Shown: piece after piece, positions 53,423 through 63,197 of the stretch
Layout of the letters: every line of letters begins with the position of its first letter
How positions within the stretch are numbered: position 1 is the stretch's first letter
DNA from: DVED01 sp963838375
GTDB taxonomy: Bacteria > Cyanobacteriota > Cyanobacteriia > Cyanobacteriales > Geitlerinemataceae
NCBI GenBank assembly: GCA_963838375.1
Contig: CAWIQY010000003.1
Coordinates: 1-64,000 of the forward strand
Direction of reading: 5' to 3'
DNA length: 64,000 nt
Notes under the pieces: generated by a model
The model's database searches: none
Seen by the model: the letters and a program-made list of their open reading frames with translations, nothing else
What the model was told of the DNA's origin: nothing
Program-made: the position numbers and the translations under genes

Positions 53423-54367
53423 ATGGGAGTTCTGGGAAAGCGATGGATAACAGAACAAAGCTGGATGCAGTCCGACGTGCTTGAGATCGTTCACAATCTA
53501 GGATTGGCGATCGAACTAGGACTGGTTCTGGCACTAACCTATGCAGTCTTGGTTGCGATCGGAGAGCGCCGTACCCTCTGGATGGTACAGGGCTTTATTA
53601 TCTTGATGGTGGCAGCCACCCTCAGTCAACGGTTAAAGTTGACCATACTGGGATTTGTCTTGGATAAAATCGTCCTCGGATCGGCGATTACTTTGGCGAT
53701 TAACCTCCAATCCGAGATCCGGCGATTTCTCGAACAACTCGGTCGGGGTAATATTGCTGCGCTCTTTCAATCCTCCCGCCCGACTTTATCGGGCGCCAAC
53801 AGCGTCACAGAAGAAATCGTGGAAGCGATCAAGCAACTTTCTCAAAATCGGACGGGAGCACTGCTGGTACTCGAAACCAGCGAACCCATCGACGAGCGAG
53901 ACTTTTCCGTCCCTGGAGTACGACTCAATGCGGAGGTTTCTAAGGAACTGCTACAAACGATTTTTCAGACCAGTACTCTCCTACACGACGGTGCGATTTG
54001 GATTCGCGCCTCGCGAATTCTATCTGCTGGGGTGATTTTGCCCCTGTCAGAACGGGTGGCATCGCGGCAACTGGGGACGCGGCATCGGGCAGCGATGGGA
54101 ATTACAGAGCGCATCGAAAATTGTATTTGCATCGTGGTTTCCGAAGAAACTGGGTCAATTTCTTTAGCGGAACGTGGGGTTCTCAATCGACCATTAACTA
54201 GCAGTAAACTGAAAGAACTATTAGAAGAACGCTTCTCAAATTCCGCAGATCGCGAAGTGGTTACTCCAAATTTACGCAGTTTGGGTCGTCAGATTCGTTC
54301 CCGAACTGGAGCGACGATCGCTCGCTGGCTTCGATTGACTTCATCGGCTTCAAGTAACAAAAAATGA
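53423..54367 (+). CDS. cdaA: Diadenylate cyclase CdaA
   Basis: Makes cyclic di-AMP from two ATP at the membrane. Three N-terminal helices (LGLAIELGLVLALTYAVLVA, MVQGFIILMVAA and on) precede a DisA_N cyclase domain with the catalytic LLHDGAIWI (DGA) and RHRAAMG motifs intact. ATG 53423 is chosen for the AAGGAAA ribosome site upstream; a TTG at 53372 or ATG at 53465 is possible. Its stop overlaps the start of uppS (ATGA). Cyclic di-AMP governs osmotic balance, potassium and night survival in cyanobacteria. Confidence 0.9.
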   Translation: MGVLGKRWITEQSWMQSDVLEIVHNLGLAIELGLVLALTYAVLVAIGERRTLWMVQGFIILMVAATLSQRLKLTILGFVLDKIVLGSAITLAINLQSEIRRFLEQLGRGNIAALFQSSRPTLSGANSVTEEIVEAIKQLSQNRTGALLVLETSEPIDERDFSVPGVRLNAEVSKELLQTIFQTSTLLHDGAIWIRASRILSAGVILPLSERVASRQLGTRHRAAMGITERIENCICIVVSEETGSISLAERGVLNRPLTSSKLKELLEERFSNSADREVVTPNLRSLGRQIRSRTGATIARWLRLTSSASSNKK

Positions 54368-55112
54368 CTGCAAAGATAACACTATTACAAGAGCTTCCCA
54401 GCGATCTCGATCGAGATCGCCTACCCCGCCATGTTGCCGTTATTATGGACGGGAACGGACGCTGGGCAAAGTCGAAAGGACTGCCCCGGATTATGGGACA
54501 CCAGCGTGGTGTGGATACCCTGAAAAATTTGTTGCGCTGCTGCGACGATTGGGGAGTGAAAGCACTCACCGCTTATGCTTTTTCGACAGAAAATTGGGCC
54601 GACCCTTAGAAGAGGTTGATTTTTTGATGACCCTATTCGAGCGGGTTTTGCGGCAGCAGCTTCAAGAGATGATGGCAGAAAATGTCCGCATTCGGTTTGT
54701 GGGTAATTTGAAAACTCTACCCATGTCTTTGCAGACAGAAATCGATCGATCGATGGAAATGACTGCCCAAAATTCTGGCATTGAGTTTTCAGTTGCCACC
54801 AATTACGGCGGACGGCAGGAAATTCTCGAAGCTTGTCGATCGATTTCCACTCAGGTTCAACAAGGAAAACTTCAGCCGGAAAATATCGATGAACACTTAT
54901 TCAATCGCCATCTCTATACTGCCAACATTGGCGACCCGGATTTGCTAATCCGTACCAGTGGGGAAATGCGACTCAGTAATTTCTTATTGTGGCAAGTGGC
55001 ATATGCGGAGCTGTACGTGACGGAAACTCTCTGGCCGGACTTCGATCGAGTTGAGTTTCATCGGGCGCTTTCATCTTACCAAAAACGCGATCGGCGTTTT
55101 GGTAAAGTTTGA
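54364..55112 (+). pseudogene. uppS: Undecaprenyl diphosphate synthase, frame broken by one base
   Basis: Cis-prenyltransferase supplying the lipid carrier for peptidoglycan. The first part has the catalytic HVAVIMDGNGRWAKSKGLPR and TAYAFSTENW; then the frame hits a stop at 54607-54609. One frame over, the protein continues RPLEEVDFLMTLFE and later NYGGRQEI and the closing LLIRTSGEMRLSNFLLWQ..ELYVTETLWPDF. Adding one G to the GGG at 54596-54598 (TGG GGC CGA) restores a normal 249-residue enzyme. As uppS is essential and otherwise perfect, a homopolymer base-call error is the likely cause. Confidence 0.9.
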
Positions 55113-55133
55113 ATGGGTTATGGGTCGATCGTC

Positions 55134-55994
55134 TTACGATTGTGGGGGTAATTCCAGCGGCAGCGAGCCTAACAAACCCTTACGAAAATCGGTTAAAATC
55201 AGTTTGGCAGTCCGACTGATATCTCCAGAAGCTCGATGTTGAGCCAGTTGGTACAGGTAGTCTTCGGCACTCATCGCCTCTGGATCGATACCGTAGCGTG
55301 TTTGTAAGGGATTGTCTGGCATCAAGTCCGGATATCGATCGCCCAACTCTCTCACTAACTCGACAAAGGATTTCGCCACTTGCTCTAAATCGTACGCCGC
55401 TTCTCCAATATCATCACAAATCGCTAATTTGAGCGCACCTGCTTGATTTTCCAATTTCCAAGGTAAGATTCCCGGCGCGTCCAACAACTCCAGACGATCG
55501 CTGATGCGAACCCAGCGCAACTGGCGCGTCACACCCGGACGGCGGGCACTTTCGACCACGCGCCGCTTCAGCAACCGATTGATCAGTGCCGACTTCCCGA
55601 CATTGGGAAATCCGATGACGACCGCGCGGACTGCGCGGGGTAGCATCCCCCGATCGCGCCGCCGCAAATTGACCGCTTCTCCCGCCTGTTGTGCCGCCTT
55701 GGAGACGGCTTCTACCCCCGTGCCGTGTTGAGCATTGGTAAAGTAAGGTCGATCGCCTTGAGACTGAAACCAGGTCTGCCACCCGTCGCGCACCGTTGGC
55801 GAGATGCAATCCAGGCGATTGAGTACCAGCACTCGCGATTTATCCCCCATCCACTGCGCCAGTTGGGGATGGTGGGTCGCCAGCGGAATCCTGGCGTCCC
55901 GCACCTCCAAAACCACATCTACCCGTTTGAGCTGTTCTTTTAGCTGGCGTTCCGCTTTGGCAATGTGACCGGGATACCATTGAATTTGGTTCAT
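55134..55994 (-). CDS. rbgA: Ribosome biogenesis GTPase YlqF/RbgA
   Basis: Circularly permuted GTPase needed for late 50S subunit assembly. The order of motifs is the permuted one: G4 (VLNRLDCI) before G1 (VVIGFPNVGKSALIN), then G2/G3 (GVTRQ, LLDAPGIL). Start MNQIQWYPGHIAKAERQL is the classic N-terminus. It is 286 residues long and faces uppS convergently. Confidence 0.93.
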   Translation of the reverse strand: MNQIQWYPGHIAKAERQLKEQLKRVDVVLEVRDARIPLATHHPQLAQWMGDKSRVLVLNRLDCISPTVRDGWQTWFQSQGDRPYFTNAQHGTGVEAVSKAAQQAGEAVNLRRRDRGMLPRAVRAVVIGFPNVGKSALINRLLKRRVVESARRPGVTRQLRWVRISDRLELLDAPGILPWKLENQAGALKLAICDDIGEAAYDLEQVAKSFVELVRELGDRYPDLMPDNPLQTRYGIDPEAMSAEDYLYQLAQHRASGDISRTAKLILTDFRKGLLGSLPLELPPQS

Positions 55995-55997
55995 AGG

Positions 55998-56125
55998 AAT
56001 TGGGTAAAAGGGTAATTGGTAATGGGTAAAAGGGTAATGGGTAATTGGTAATGGGTAATTGGCTAGTTTTGCCCTTTTCCCTTTCCCTTTCCCCTTTCCC
56101 CTTTCCCCTTTTACCCATTACCTAA
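55998..56125. repeat. Simple repeats: GGTAATGGGTAAT and CCCTTTTCCC tracts
   Basis: Low-complexity block of GGTAATTGGTAATGGGTAA units (to about 56065) followed by a pyrimidine tract of CCCTTT units and a closing TTACCCATTACC, which is the complement of the first unit, so the ends can pair. Similar GGTAATT units occur before kgd (16806-16830). It lies between two minus-strand genes. Confidence 0.7.
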
Positions 56126-56530
56126 CTAAGGTACGATCAACACCGGACAGGGAGAGAGGCTAATGACCCGATTCGTCACGCTGTCGGCAGCGCCTTCATC
56201 GGTCAACCCCAATCCTCGCGTTCCCATCACGATTAAATCCGCCTCGATTTCATCGGCAATATCGCAAATCGTAAACGAGGGTTTCCCCTCCCGTTCGATC
56301 GCTTCTGTTTCGATGCCTTGCTGGGTAAAGAAGTTGCGCGCGGTTTCGAGCAGTTGAGCGAGAGCTTCGGGCGTTTTGTTCGGTTCGGGTGATTCTTCCG
56401 GTGGTGCGGGTTCGACAACCGACACCAACACCAAGCGGCTGTTGCAGGTTTTCACCAGCTTTGCCACCGTGGAACTCGCATCGTTAGCCTCTCGGCTACC
56501 ATCCAAAGCAAATAGTACAGTTTTAAACAT
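56126..56530 (-). CDS. Universal stress protein, single domain
   Basis: A 134-residue UspA protein: MFKTVLFALDGSREANDA at the start, and the ATP-binding pattern VMGTRGLGLTDEGAADSVTNRVI near the end (G2xG9xG(S/T)N-like), closing with CPVLIVP. It differs from the tandem stress protein at 42519 in having one domain and the nucleotide loop complete. Its gene is divergent from pgk. Confidence 0.88.
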   Translation of the reverse strand: MFKTVLFALDGSREANDASSTVAKLVKTCNSRLVLVSVVEPAPPEESPEPNKTPEALAQLLETARNFFTQQGIETEAIEREGKPSFTICDIADEIEADLIVMGTRGLGLTDEGAADSVTNRVISLSPCPVLIVP

Positions 56531-56673
56531 CTTAGTCCCTCCTGGGTACGGACTCCGGTAAAATTGTCAACGGAGCAAGGAACTATCTCGAGTCGCCCGA
56601 TCGGAGCTTATCGAAAAGCGTTTAACCTTGTAAACATCATAAAAAAGAAATACATCATCAGGAGGTTCAGTCC

Positions 56674-57879
56674 GTGTCTAAGAAAACTGTAGCAAATTTG
56701 TCGGCATCTGATTTATCCGGTAAGCGGGTTTTGGTGCGGGTAGACTTTAACGTTCCTTTGGACGATGCCGGAAAAATTACCGACGATACCCGGATTCGCG
56801 CAGCTTTGCCCACCATTCAAGATTTGGCAGGCAAAGGGGCAAAAGTCATTCTCTCTAGCCACTTCGGGCGTCCCAAAGGTAAAGTCAACGAAAGTATGCG
56901 TCTGACTCCCGTGGCTAAGCGTCTTTCGGAATTGTTGGACAAACCTGTGGTCAAGTGCGATGATTGCATCGGCTCAGCCGTGGAGGCAGCGGTTGCCAAA
57001 ATGGCGAATGGCGATGTATTGCTGCTGGAGAATGTTCGTTTCCATGCCGAAGAAGAAGCCAACGATGCGGAATTTTCTAAGAAGCTGGCGTCCTTGGCAG
57101 ATGTTTACGTTAACGATGCGTTTGGTACGGCACACCGGGCTCATGCTTCTACGGAGGGCGTTACCAAATATATCGATACCTGCGTTGCTGGGCTGTTGAT
57201 CGAGAAGGAACTGGAATTTTTGCAAAATGCGATCGAAAATCCCCAGCGTCCTCTAGCGGCGATCGTAGGCGGTTCTAAAGTGTCTAGCAAAATCGGCGTG
57301 ATCGAAACGTTGTTGGACAAAGTGGACAAGCTGCTGATCGGCGGTGGCATGATCTTTACCTTCTACAAGGCTCGCGGCTTGAATGTCGGGAAATCCTTAG
57401 TAGAAGAAGATAAGCTGGAATTGGCGAAAACTCTCGAAGTCAAAGCCAAGGAAAAAGGCGTCGCATTGCTGTTGCCGACGGATGTCGTGGTTGCTGATGC
57501 TTTCTCAGCCGATGCCAACTCCCAAACAGTAAGCATCGAGAATATTCCTGACGGTTGGATGGGACTCGATATCGGTCCGGACTCGGTGAAGGTATTCCAG
57601 GACGCGCTGGCGGATTGCAAATCGGCGATTTGGAATGGTCCGATGGGCGTGTTCGAGATCGATAAGTTTGCAGTAGGGACCGAAGCGATCGCTCGTTCTC
57701 TTGCCGATCTGACTGCGTCGGGGACGATTACGATTATCGGTGGTGGCGACTCGGTTGCTGCGGTAGAAAAAGTGGGCGTTGCTGACAAAATGAGTCACAT
57801 TTCTACCGGTGGCGGTGCTAGCCTGGAATTGCTCGAAGGCAAAGTTCTGCCCGGAATTGCCGCGTTGGATGACGCTTAA
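56674..57879 (+). CDS. pgk: Phosphoglycerate kinase
   Basis: Transfers phosphate between 1,3-bisphosphoglycerate and ADP, or the reverse in the Calvin cycle. VDFNVPLDDAGKITDDTRI, NDAFGTAHRAHAST, and the C-terminal GGGDSVAAVEKVG..STGGGASLELLEG are all present. The start is GTG at 56674 behind a perfect AGGAGG (56660-56665) at 8-nt spacing, suggesting strong translation. It is 401 residues long. Confidence 0.97.
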   Translation: MSKKTVANLSASDLSGKRVLVRVDFNVPLDDAGKITDDTRIRAALPTIQDLAGKGAKVILSSHFGRPKGKVNESMRLTPVAKRLSELLDKPVVKCDDCIGSAVEAAVAKMANGDVLLLENVRFHAEEEANDAEFSKKLASLADVYVNDAFGTAHRAHASTEGVTKYIDTCVAGLLIEKELEFLQNAIENPQRPLAAIVGGSKVSSKIGVIETLLDKVDKLLIGGGMIFTFYKARGLNVGKSLVEEDKLELAKTLEVKAKEKGVALLLPTDVVVADAFSADANSQTVSIENIPDGWMGLDIGPDSVKVFQDALADCKSAIWNGPMGVFEIDKFAVGTEAIARSLADLTASGTITIIGGGDSVAAVEKVGVADKMSHISTGGGASLELLEGKVLPGIAALDDA

Positions 57880-58041
57880 CTAGACAGGCGGGAATTCCCA
57901 CGCCAAGCGCGGACTCCTTTGGCGGCGCGATGAAAGCCGAGTGAGTTGACGATTCCACCCCCGAACAAATGGACGAGTTCCGATCTCAACCGTGACGGGG
58001 TAGATGACTCTTCTCACATCCTCATATAGCCATCGAACTGA

Positions 58042-59508
58042 ATGACCCTCACCCTTTACAACACCCTCACCCGTCGCGAAGAACCCTTCGTTACCATCGA
58101 ACCCGGTCAAGTGCGGATGTACTGCTGCGGCGTCACCGTCTACGACTACTGCCACGTCGGTCATGCCCGTTCCTACACCATTTGGGACGTAGTACGGCGA
58201 TATCTGACGTGGCGCGGCTACCAAGTGCGATACATACAGAATTTCACCGATATCGACGACAAAATCCTCAATCGCGCCCGAGAAACCGGTTCGACCATGC
58301 AGGCTGTTGCCGATCGATTTACCGAGATGTATTTTGAGGATATGCAGCGGCTGAACGTGTTGGATGCCGACGAATATCCCCGCGCCACCCATACCCTCGA
58401 TGGCATTCAACGCCTGATTCACGAGTTGGAACATCGGGGATTTGCTTACCCCGCAGATGGAGATGTCTACTATCGAGTGCGGAAGTTTGAGGGCTACGGC
58501 AAGCTATCGAACCGCAAACTTGAGGAAATGGAAGCAGGACGCAGCGGTCGGGTAGAAACGACACAGACAGACCCGAAGAAAGAAGATCCCTTTGATTTTG
58601 CCTTGTGGAAAGCAGCCAAACCCGATGAACCCTTCTGGGAATCTCCCTGGGGAAAGGGTCGTCCGGGATGGCATATCGAATGTTCGGCGATGGTACGAGA
58701 TCGACTGGGAGAGACCATCGACATCCACTGCGGTGGCGCGGATTTGGTCTTTCCGCACCACGAAAACGAAATCGCCCAATCGGAAGCGGCAACGGGAAAA
58801 CCCCTGGCAAATGTCTGGTTGCACAATGGCATGGTGACAGTGAGTGGGGAAAAGATGTCCAAATCTTTGGGGAATTTCACCACCATTCGCGATTTACTCG
58901 ACGGCAAGTGGACGGTGTATCCTCATACTGTCGATCCCATGGCGCTACGGTTATTTATCCTGCAAGCGCAATATCGCAAACCTTTAGACTTTACCCCAGA
59001 GGCGATCGCTTCGGCAGAAAATGCTTGGAATACCTTAAAAGAGGGATTACGATTTGGCAGTAAATTTGGAGAAAATCTCGGCTGGAAAGATATCCCAATC
59101 GAGACGATTTCTGCTTACACCGATCGATTCCAGCAAGCCATGGATAGCGATATCAACACCCCCAGCGGTTTAGCTGTGGTGTTTGAACTAGCAAAAGCCT
59201 TGCAGCGAGAAGGAAATGTTTTGGTGCATCAGGGAAAAACCAATACCGATGCACTCACATTGCAGCAACAGTGGCAAACCTTGGTGGAATTGGCAGGAGT
59301 TTTAGGGTTAGAAGTTCTATCCGAGGAAGAATCCCAAGACCCCGCAGACGGATTGAGTGATGCCGAAGTGGAAGCTTTAATCGAACAGCGAAAAGCCGCA
59401 CGCCAAGCTAAAAACTTTGCCGAAAGCGATCGACTTCGCGACGAGATTAAAAATCTAGGGATTACCTTAATTGATAAACCCGGCGGGGTGACGGAGTGGC
59501 ATCGGTGA
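58042..59508 (+). CDS. cysS: Cysteinyl-tRNA synthetase
   Basis: Charges tRNA-Cys. Zinc ligands occur in RMYCCGVTVYD, WHIECSAM and FPHHENEIAQSE; the HIGH motif is HVGHARSY and the KMSKS loop is GEKMSKSLGNF. It is 488 residues long with a normal C-terminal anticodon domain (SDAEVEALIEQRKAARQAKN). The 160-bp gap after pgk holds no gene. Confidence 0.96.
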   Translation: MTLTLYNTLTRREEPFVTIEPGQVRMYCCGVTVYDYCHVGHARSYTIWDVVRRYLTWRGYQVRYIQNFTDIDDKILNRARETGSTMQAVADRFTEMYFEDMQRLNVLDADEYPRATHTLDGIQRLIHELEHRGFAYPADGDVYYRVRKFEGYGKLSNRKLEEMEAGRSGRVETTQTDPKKEDPFDFALWKAAKPDEPFWESPWGKGRPGWHIECSAMVRDRLGETIDIHCGGADLVFPHHENEIAQSEAATGKPLANVWLHNGMVTVSGEKMSKSLGNFTTIRDLLDGKWTVYPHTVDPMALRLFILQAQYRKPLDFTPEAIASAENAWNTLKEGLRFGSKFGENLGWKDIPIETISAYTDRFQQAMDSDINTPSGLAVVFELAKALQREGNVLVHQGKTNTDALTLQQQWQTLVELAGVLGLEVLSEEESQDPADGLSDAEVEALIEQRKAARQAKNFAESDRLRDEIKNLGITLIDKPGGVTEWHR

Positions 59509-59632
59509 GTATAGCTGTCGTCAGTAACAAGTGATATTCAAGTTCACAGGCTGAACCCATAGAAATTTGAAGAAAACGGACAAGCTTTGGCTTCTCCTTT
59601 TCTAGTTTTTTTTAGCTGACGGAGTAGCGGCT

Positions 59633-59648
59633 GTTCGCGTAGCGTCTC
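59633..59648. repeat. Short dispersed repeat GTTCGCGTAGCGTCTC
   Basis: The same GTTCGCGTAGCGTCTC word begins at 12965 inside the kinase-WYL gene, and a related GGAGCGTAGCGAGG lies in argF. Such GCGTAGCG words are known small dispersed repeats in filamentous cyanobacteria. Here it is in the 165-bp gap after cysS. Confidence 0.5.
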
Positions 59649-59674
59649 CAAAGGAGTTTAGCTGAATGCTTACA

Positions 59675-60061
59675 TCAAGTCTGCGAACGATCGACCCGGG
59701 TTTGAGAGAGCAATGTATGAATTTTGTCCAACAGTCGGGGAAATTCTACCGGTTTGGTATCGTAATCGTCGCAGCCAACCGCCAAACATTTTTCCCGATC
59801 TCCGGAGATCGCATGGGCAGTTAGCGCGATAATGGGAATCGAAGAGGTTTGGGGATTGGCTTTAATTTTTTGGGTGGCTTGCCAGCCGTCGAGGATGGGT
59901 AATCCCATATCCATGAGAATTAGATCGGGCAATGTTTTCGCCATTTCTACCCCCTCCATGCCATCGAGAGCGATCGTTACTTCAAAGCCTTTGCGCTGCA
60001 ATCGTCGAGAAAGCATATCTCGATTCATTTCGTTATCTTCAATCAATAAAATTTTAGGCAT
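59675..60061 (-). CDS. Single-domain response regulator
   Basis: A 128-residue receiver domain with no output domain. The acidic pocket (LLIEDNEMNRDML), phospho-acceptor Asp (DLILMDMGLPILDGW), Thr (IIALTAHA) and Lys (DTKPVEF) are all in place. It lies 50 bp downstream of the hybrid histidine kinase on the same strand and is probably its partner or a phosphorelay intermediate. Confidence 0.9.
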   Translation of the reverse strand: MPKILLIEDNEMNRDMLSRRLQRKGFEVTIALDGMEGVEMAKTLPDLILMDMGLPILDGWQATQKIKANPQTSSIPIIALTAHAISGDREKCLAVGCDDYDTKPVEFPRLLDKIHTLLSQTRVDRSQT

Positions 60062-60111
60062 AAATCATTTTTCTAGGTTATGGGTTGTTGGTTATTGGTC
60101 GCACTCCACTA

Positions 60112-62139
60112 TCAACTCTCAAGCGATAAACTCTCAATTAATAAATCGTGGATTTGGTGTAACAATTCATCTTGACTGTAAGAGCCTTTTTGTAAAATTT
60201 GCGCCATATACCCATCTAAAACCTCGATGTCAGCAGCAGTCAGTTCCATCGCTGTCACAACGATGACAGGAATCGATCGTCCCGTAGCGGTTTTTCGGAG
60301 TTGTTGCAAAAACTCAAAACCGTCTATTTCCGGTAACATCAAATCGAGCAAGATCAGATCCGGAGTTTGTTGTTGAATTCGATCGAGAGCTTCTCTACCG
60401 TTGTCTGCCTCCATCACGTTCCAATTTGTGGTCGCCAGCATCTTCCGCAGCATTTCCCGCAATAGGACATCGTCTTCCACGATCAAAATCTGATGGGGAA
60501 GAGGCGTTTTTGCTTTCCTTTTTTGATATTTACTCAACAAACGAGAAAGACGCTGATTATCGATCGGCTTGGTGAGAAAATCAGCAGCCCCCAAAGTAAA
60601 ACCCAAATTTCGATCGTCCAAAATGCTCGATATAATCACGGGAATGTCAGCCAATTCTGGGTCGTTTTTCAGTACCGACAGCACCTTCCACCCATTCATC
60701 TCCCCCATCAATACATCTAAAATAATCGCATCGGGACGCAGTTCTTGGGCGCGAAGCAAACCTTCTTTACCTGTGGATGCGGTTTCGATGGCAAAACCCT
60801 CTTTCTTCAAACGACGCGCGATTAAATCCCGCACGGCGGGATCGTCGTCGATGACTAACACCATATTACTTAAAACATTGGGAGAGGACTGGGGATTTGG
60901 CTGCGATCGGGAACTGATGAAAGTCATATCCTGTTTCCGCGACGGACGGATTCGTGCAGGCAAGCGAATTGTAAAGGTTGAACCTTCACCCAATTGACTT
61001 TTCACGTAAATATCCCCACCCATCATGCGACAAAAGTGGCGGGTAATTGCCAGTCCCAAACCGGTTCCCCCATACTGACGAGTGGTCGATACATCAGCTT
61101 GATCGAAGGCTCGAAAGACATTATCCATTTGCTCCGGAGTCATGCCAATACCAGTATCGCTGACTTGGAAAATGATATAAGATTGAGGACGACACTCGGT
61201 GTCGATGGACTGGGAGTGTGGATTTTCAACAGAGACTTCTCGGTGTACGGCAATGGAAATTTGTCCCTGTTGGGTAAACTTAGCGGCATTGCTGAGTAAA
61301 TTAAAGAGAGATTGTCGAACTTTTGTTAAATCGGCAGTCATGCTGCCGAGGTTGGGGGCAAGATGGACTTGTAAGGTGTTATTATTTTTATCGACGATCG
61401 GGCGGATAGTATTTTGAACGTCGGCAACGAGCTGGGCAATTTCGCAGCGTTCGATGTAGAGATCCATACGACCCGCTTCGATTTTAGAAATGTCTAAAAT
61501 GTCGTTAATTAGCGACAATAAATGTTTCCCAGCCGATCGGATTTTCTCTAAATCCGGTGAAATTTCGGTATACCCACAGTCTTGAGCTTCCTCCACTAGC
61601 ATTTCGCTATAACCGATGATCGCATTGAGCGGCGTCCGCAGTTCGTGGCTCATGTTTGCCAGAAAAGCACTTTTGGCGTGGTTGGCAGCAATGGCAGCTT
61701 CTTTGGCTTCGTAGACGGCTCGCGATGCTTGTTTGCTCTCGGTAATGGTTTCGACAAACATCATCAATCCGCCTACTTCTCCTGCATCATTCTTCCAGGG
61801 TTGGATTTCCCATCGCAACCAATCGATGGTACCGTCAGAGCGAACCCATTGTTCTTCAGTACAAATTGCCCCGTTTCCTGTCAAACAAGCCGTGTAAAGT
61901 TTGTGCCGACGATCGATCTCTGTGGCATTCCACTCTCGAAAGAGAGGAAACACATCGTAGTGAGACTGCCCAACAATGTTCTCACCCAAATCATAATCAG
62001 TCAACCATCGCCGACTGACAACCAGATAGCGTATTTGTCGATCGAACATGGCGATCGCCGCTGGGGCATTTTCGACAAATCGTTGTAGCATAACCGTACT
62101 GTTCGATTCCTGTCGATCGGAGAATGGGGATATGTTCAT
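60112..62139 (-). CDS. PAS histidine kinase with two C-terminal receiver domains
   Basis: A 675-residue hybrid kinase. PAS/PAC (about 15-135: FVENAPAAIAMFDRQIRYLV), HisKA with the phospho-His in NMSHELRTPLNAIIGYSE (about 165), HATPase with SLFNLLSNAAKFT, VSDTGIGM and GTGLGLAI, then REC1 (VIDDDPAVRDL..IILDVLMGEMNGW) and REC2 (IVEDDVLLREM..LILLDLMLPEIDGFEF). No membrane helix, so it is cytosolic. The single-domain regulator follows it, suggesting a multi-step relay. The sensed signal is unknown. Confidence 0.93.
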   Translation of the reverse strand: MNISPFSDRQESNSTVMLQRFVENAPAAIAMFDRQIRYLVVSRRWLTDYDLGENIVGQSHYDVFPLFREWNATEIDRRHKLYTACLTGNGAICTEEQWVRSDGTIDWLRWEIQPWKNDAGEVGGLMMFVETITESKQASRAVYEAKEAAIAANHAKSAFLANMSHELRTPLNAIIGYSEMLVEEAQDCGYTEISPDLEKIRSAGKHLLSLINDILDISKIEAGRMDLYIERCEIAQLVADVQNTIRPIVDKNNNTLQVHLAPNLGSMTADLTKVRQSLFNLLSNAAKFTQQGQISIAVHREVSVENPHSQSIDTECRPQSYIIFQVSDTGIGMTPEQMDNVFRAFDQADVSTTRQYGGTGLGLAITRHFCRMMGGDIYVKSQLGEGSTFTIRLPARIRPSRKQDMTFISSRSQPNPQSSPNVLSNMVLVIDDDPAVRDLIARRLKKEGFAIETASTGKEGLLRAQELRPDAIILDVLMGEMNGWKVLSVLKNDPELADIPVIISSILDDRNLGFTLGAADFLTKPIDNQRLSRLLSKYQKRKAKTPLPHQILIVEDDVLLREMLRKMLATTNWNVMEADNGREALDRIQQQTPDLILLDLMLPEIDGFEFLQQLRKTATGRSIPVIVVTAMELTAADIEVLDGYMAQILQKGSYSQDELLHQIHDLLIESLSLES

Positions 62140-62267
62140 TTAAACCGAGGATAACAATAAGAGCTTGTGACAGTCGATCGAATTGTCTCCTCAACAAACT
62201 ATCAAATCTGGGGAACGATTAGAATCAGTGCAGCGTCTAGAAGTAACTATAGGCTTGTCGTAGCGCT

Positions 62268-62948
62268 ATGATGTCGCCCATGATTCAATCTATTTCTTTT
62301 CCGGGATCGACCAAGACAGTCACTGTCACACCCACAACTGTCACACCCACACCTTCCCCAGAAAAACTGGGAGATCGGCAATTGGTGTTGCAATGTCAAG
62401 AAGGACTGCGCCCCGAACGCGCCGCATTTACAGAGTTATTGCGACGCTATCAGTCCTATGTCGATCGAGTGTTGTACCATTTAGCTCCCGACTGGCAAGA
62501 TCGATCGGATCTGTCTCAGGAAGTGTGGATTCGGGTCTACCGCAATATTGGACGCCTGAACGAACCCGAGAAATTCAAGGGTTGGCTCAGTCGCATTGCC
62601 ACCAATTTGTTTTACGACGAACTGCGCAAACGCAAGCGCGTCCGTCCCCCCATCTCCATCGACGCACCTCATAAGTTAGAAGATGGCGAACGGGAATGGG
62701 AAATCGCTGCCGAAAAACCCGGTCCCCAAGAAGATTTGGCGACTGGAGAATTTTACGATCGCCTGCGATTGGCGATCGCCGAATTGCCGGAAGTCTTCCG
62801 CACCACCATTGTTCTCCGGGAAATCGAAGGCTTGGCATATGAGGAAATTGCCGAAATGACCGGGGTTTCTTTGGGGACAGTCAAATCGAGAATCGCTCGC
62901 GCTCGCTATCGACTCCAAACCGAACTCCAAAGCTATTGGGAGAGTTAG
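62268..62948 (+). CDS. ECF RNA polymerase sigma factor (SigG-like)
   Basis: A 226-residue group 4/ECF sigma factor. Region 2 includes SDLSQEVWIRVYRNIGRLN and FKGWLSRIATNLFYDELRKR; region 4 has LPEVFRTTIVLREIEGLAYEEIAEMTG with GTVKSRIARARYRL, the DNA-binding helix-turn-helix. A Thr/Pro-rich N-terminal tail of about 30 residues precedes region 2. The next gene is an anti-sigma-like membrane protein, the usual arrangement. Confidence 0.92.
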   Translation: MMSPMIQSISFPGSTKTVTVTPTTVTPTPSPEKLGDRQLVLQCQEGLRPERAAFTELLRRYQSYVDRVLYHLAPDWQDRSDLSQEVWIRVYRNIGRLNEPEKFKGWLSRIATNLFYDELRKRKRVRPPISIDAPHKLEDGEREWEIAAEKPGPQEDLATGEFYDRLRLAIAELPEVFRTTIVLREIEGLAYEEIAEMTGVSLGTVKSRIARARYRLQTELQSYWES

Positions 62949-63197
62949 CTCCTAATGCCACGGCGCCAAAGTAAAAAGACAAAACTCCCATAAGATAAAC
63001 CTTCTGTGGGTTTTGAAAGATTATCGGGTTTCAACCTACGTCAACTCATCAATTGTCAAGGTAATTTAACACCATTTTTTATAAATTTTAGATTTTTCGA
63101 GAACTTTTTACCGCTAAAATCAGTCAATGAACTTACAGAAAACTGCAATATAGCCTTTAGGGCTGACAACCAACCCGATCTGGTGGTGATACCGAAC

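Noticed and set aside
57880..58434. 184-residue minus-strand frame after pgk
   Set aside because: It is mostly antisense to the start of cysS, with no family features of its own.
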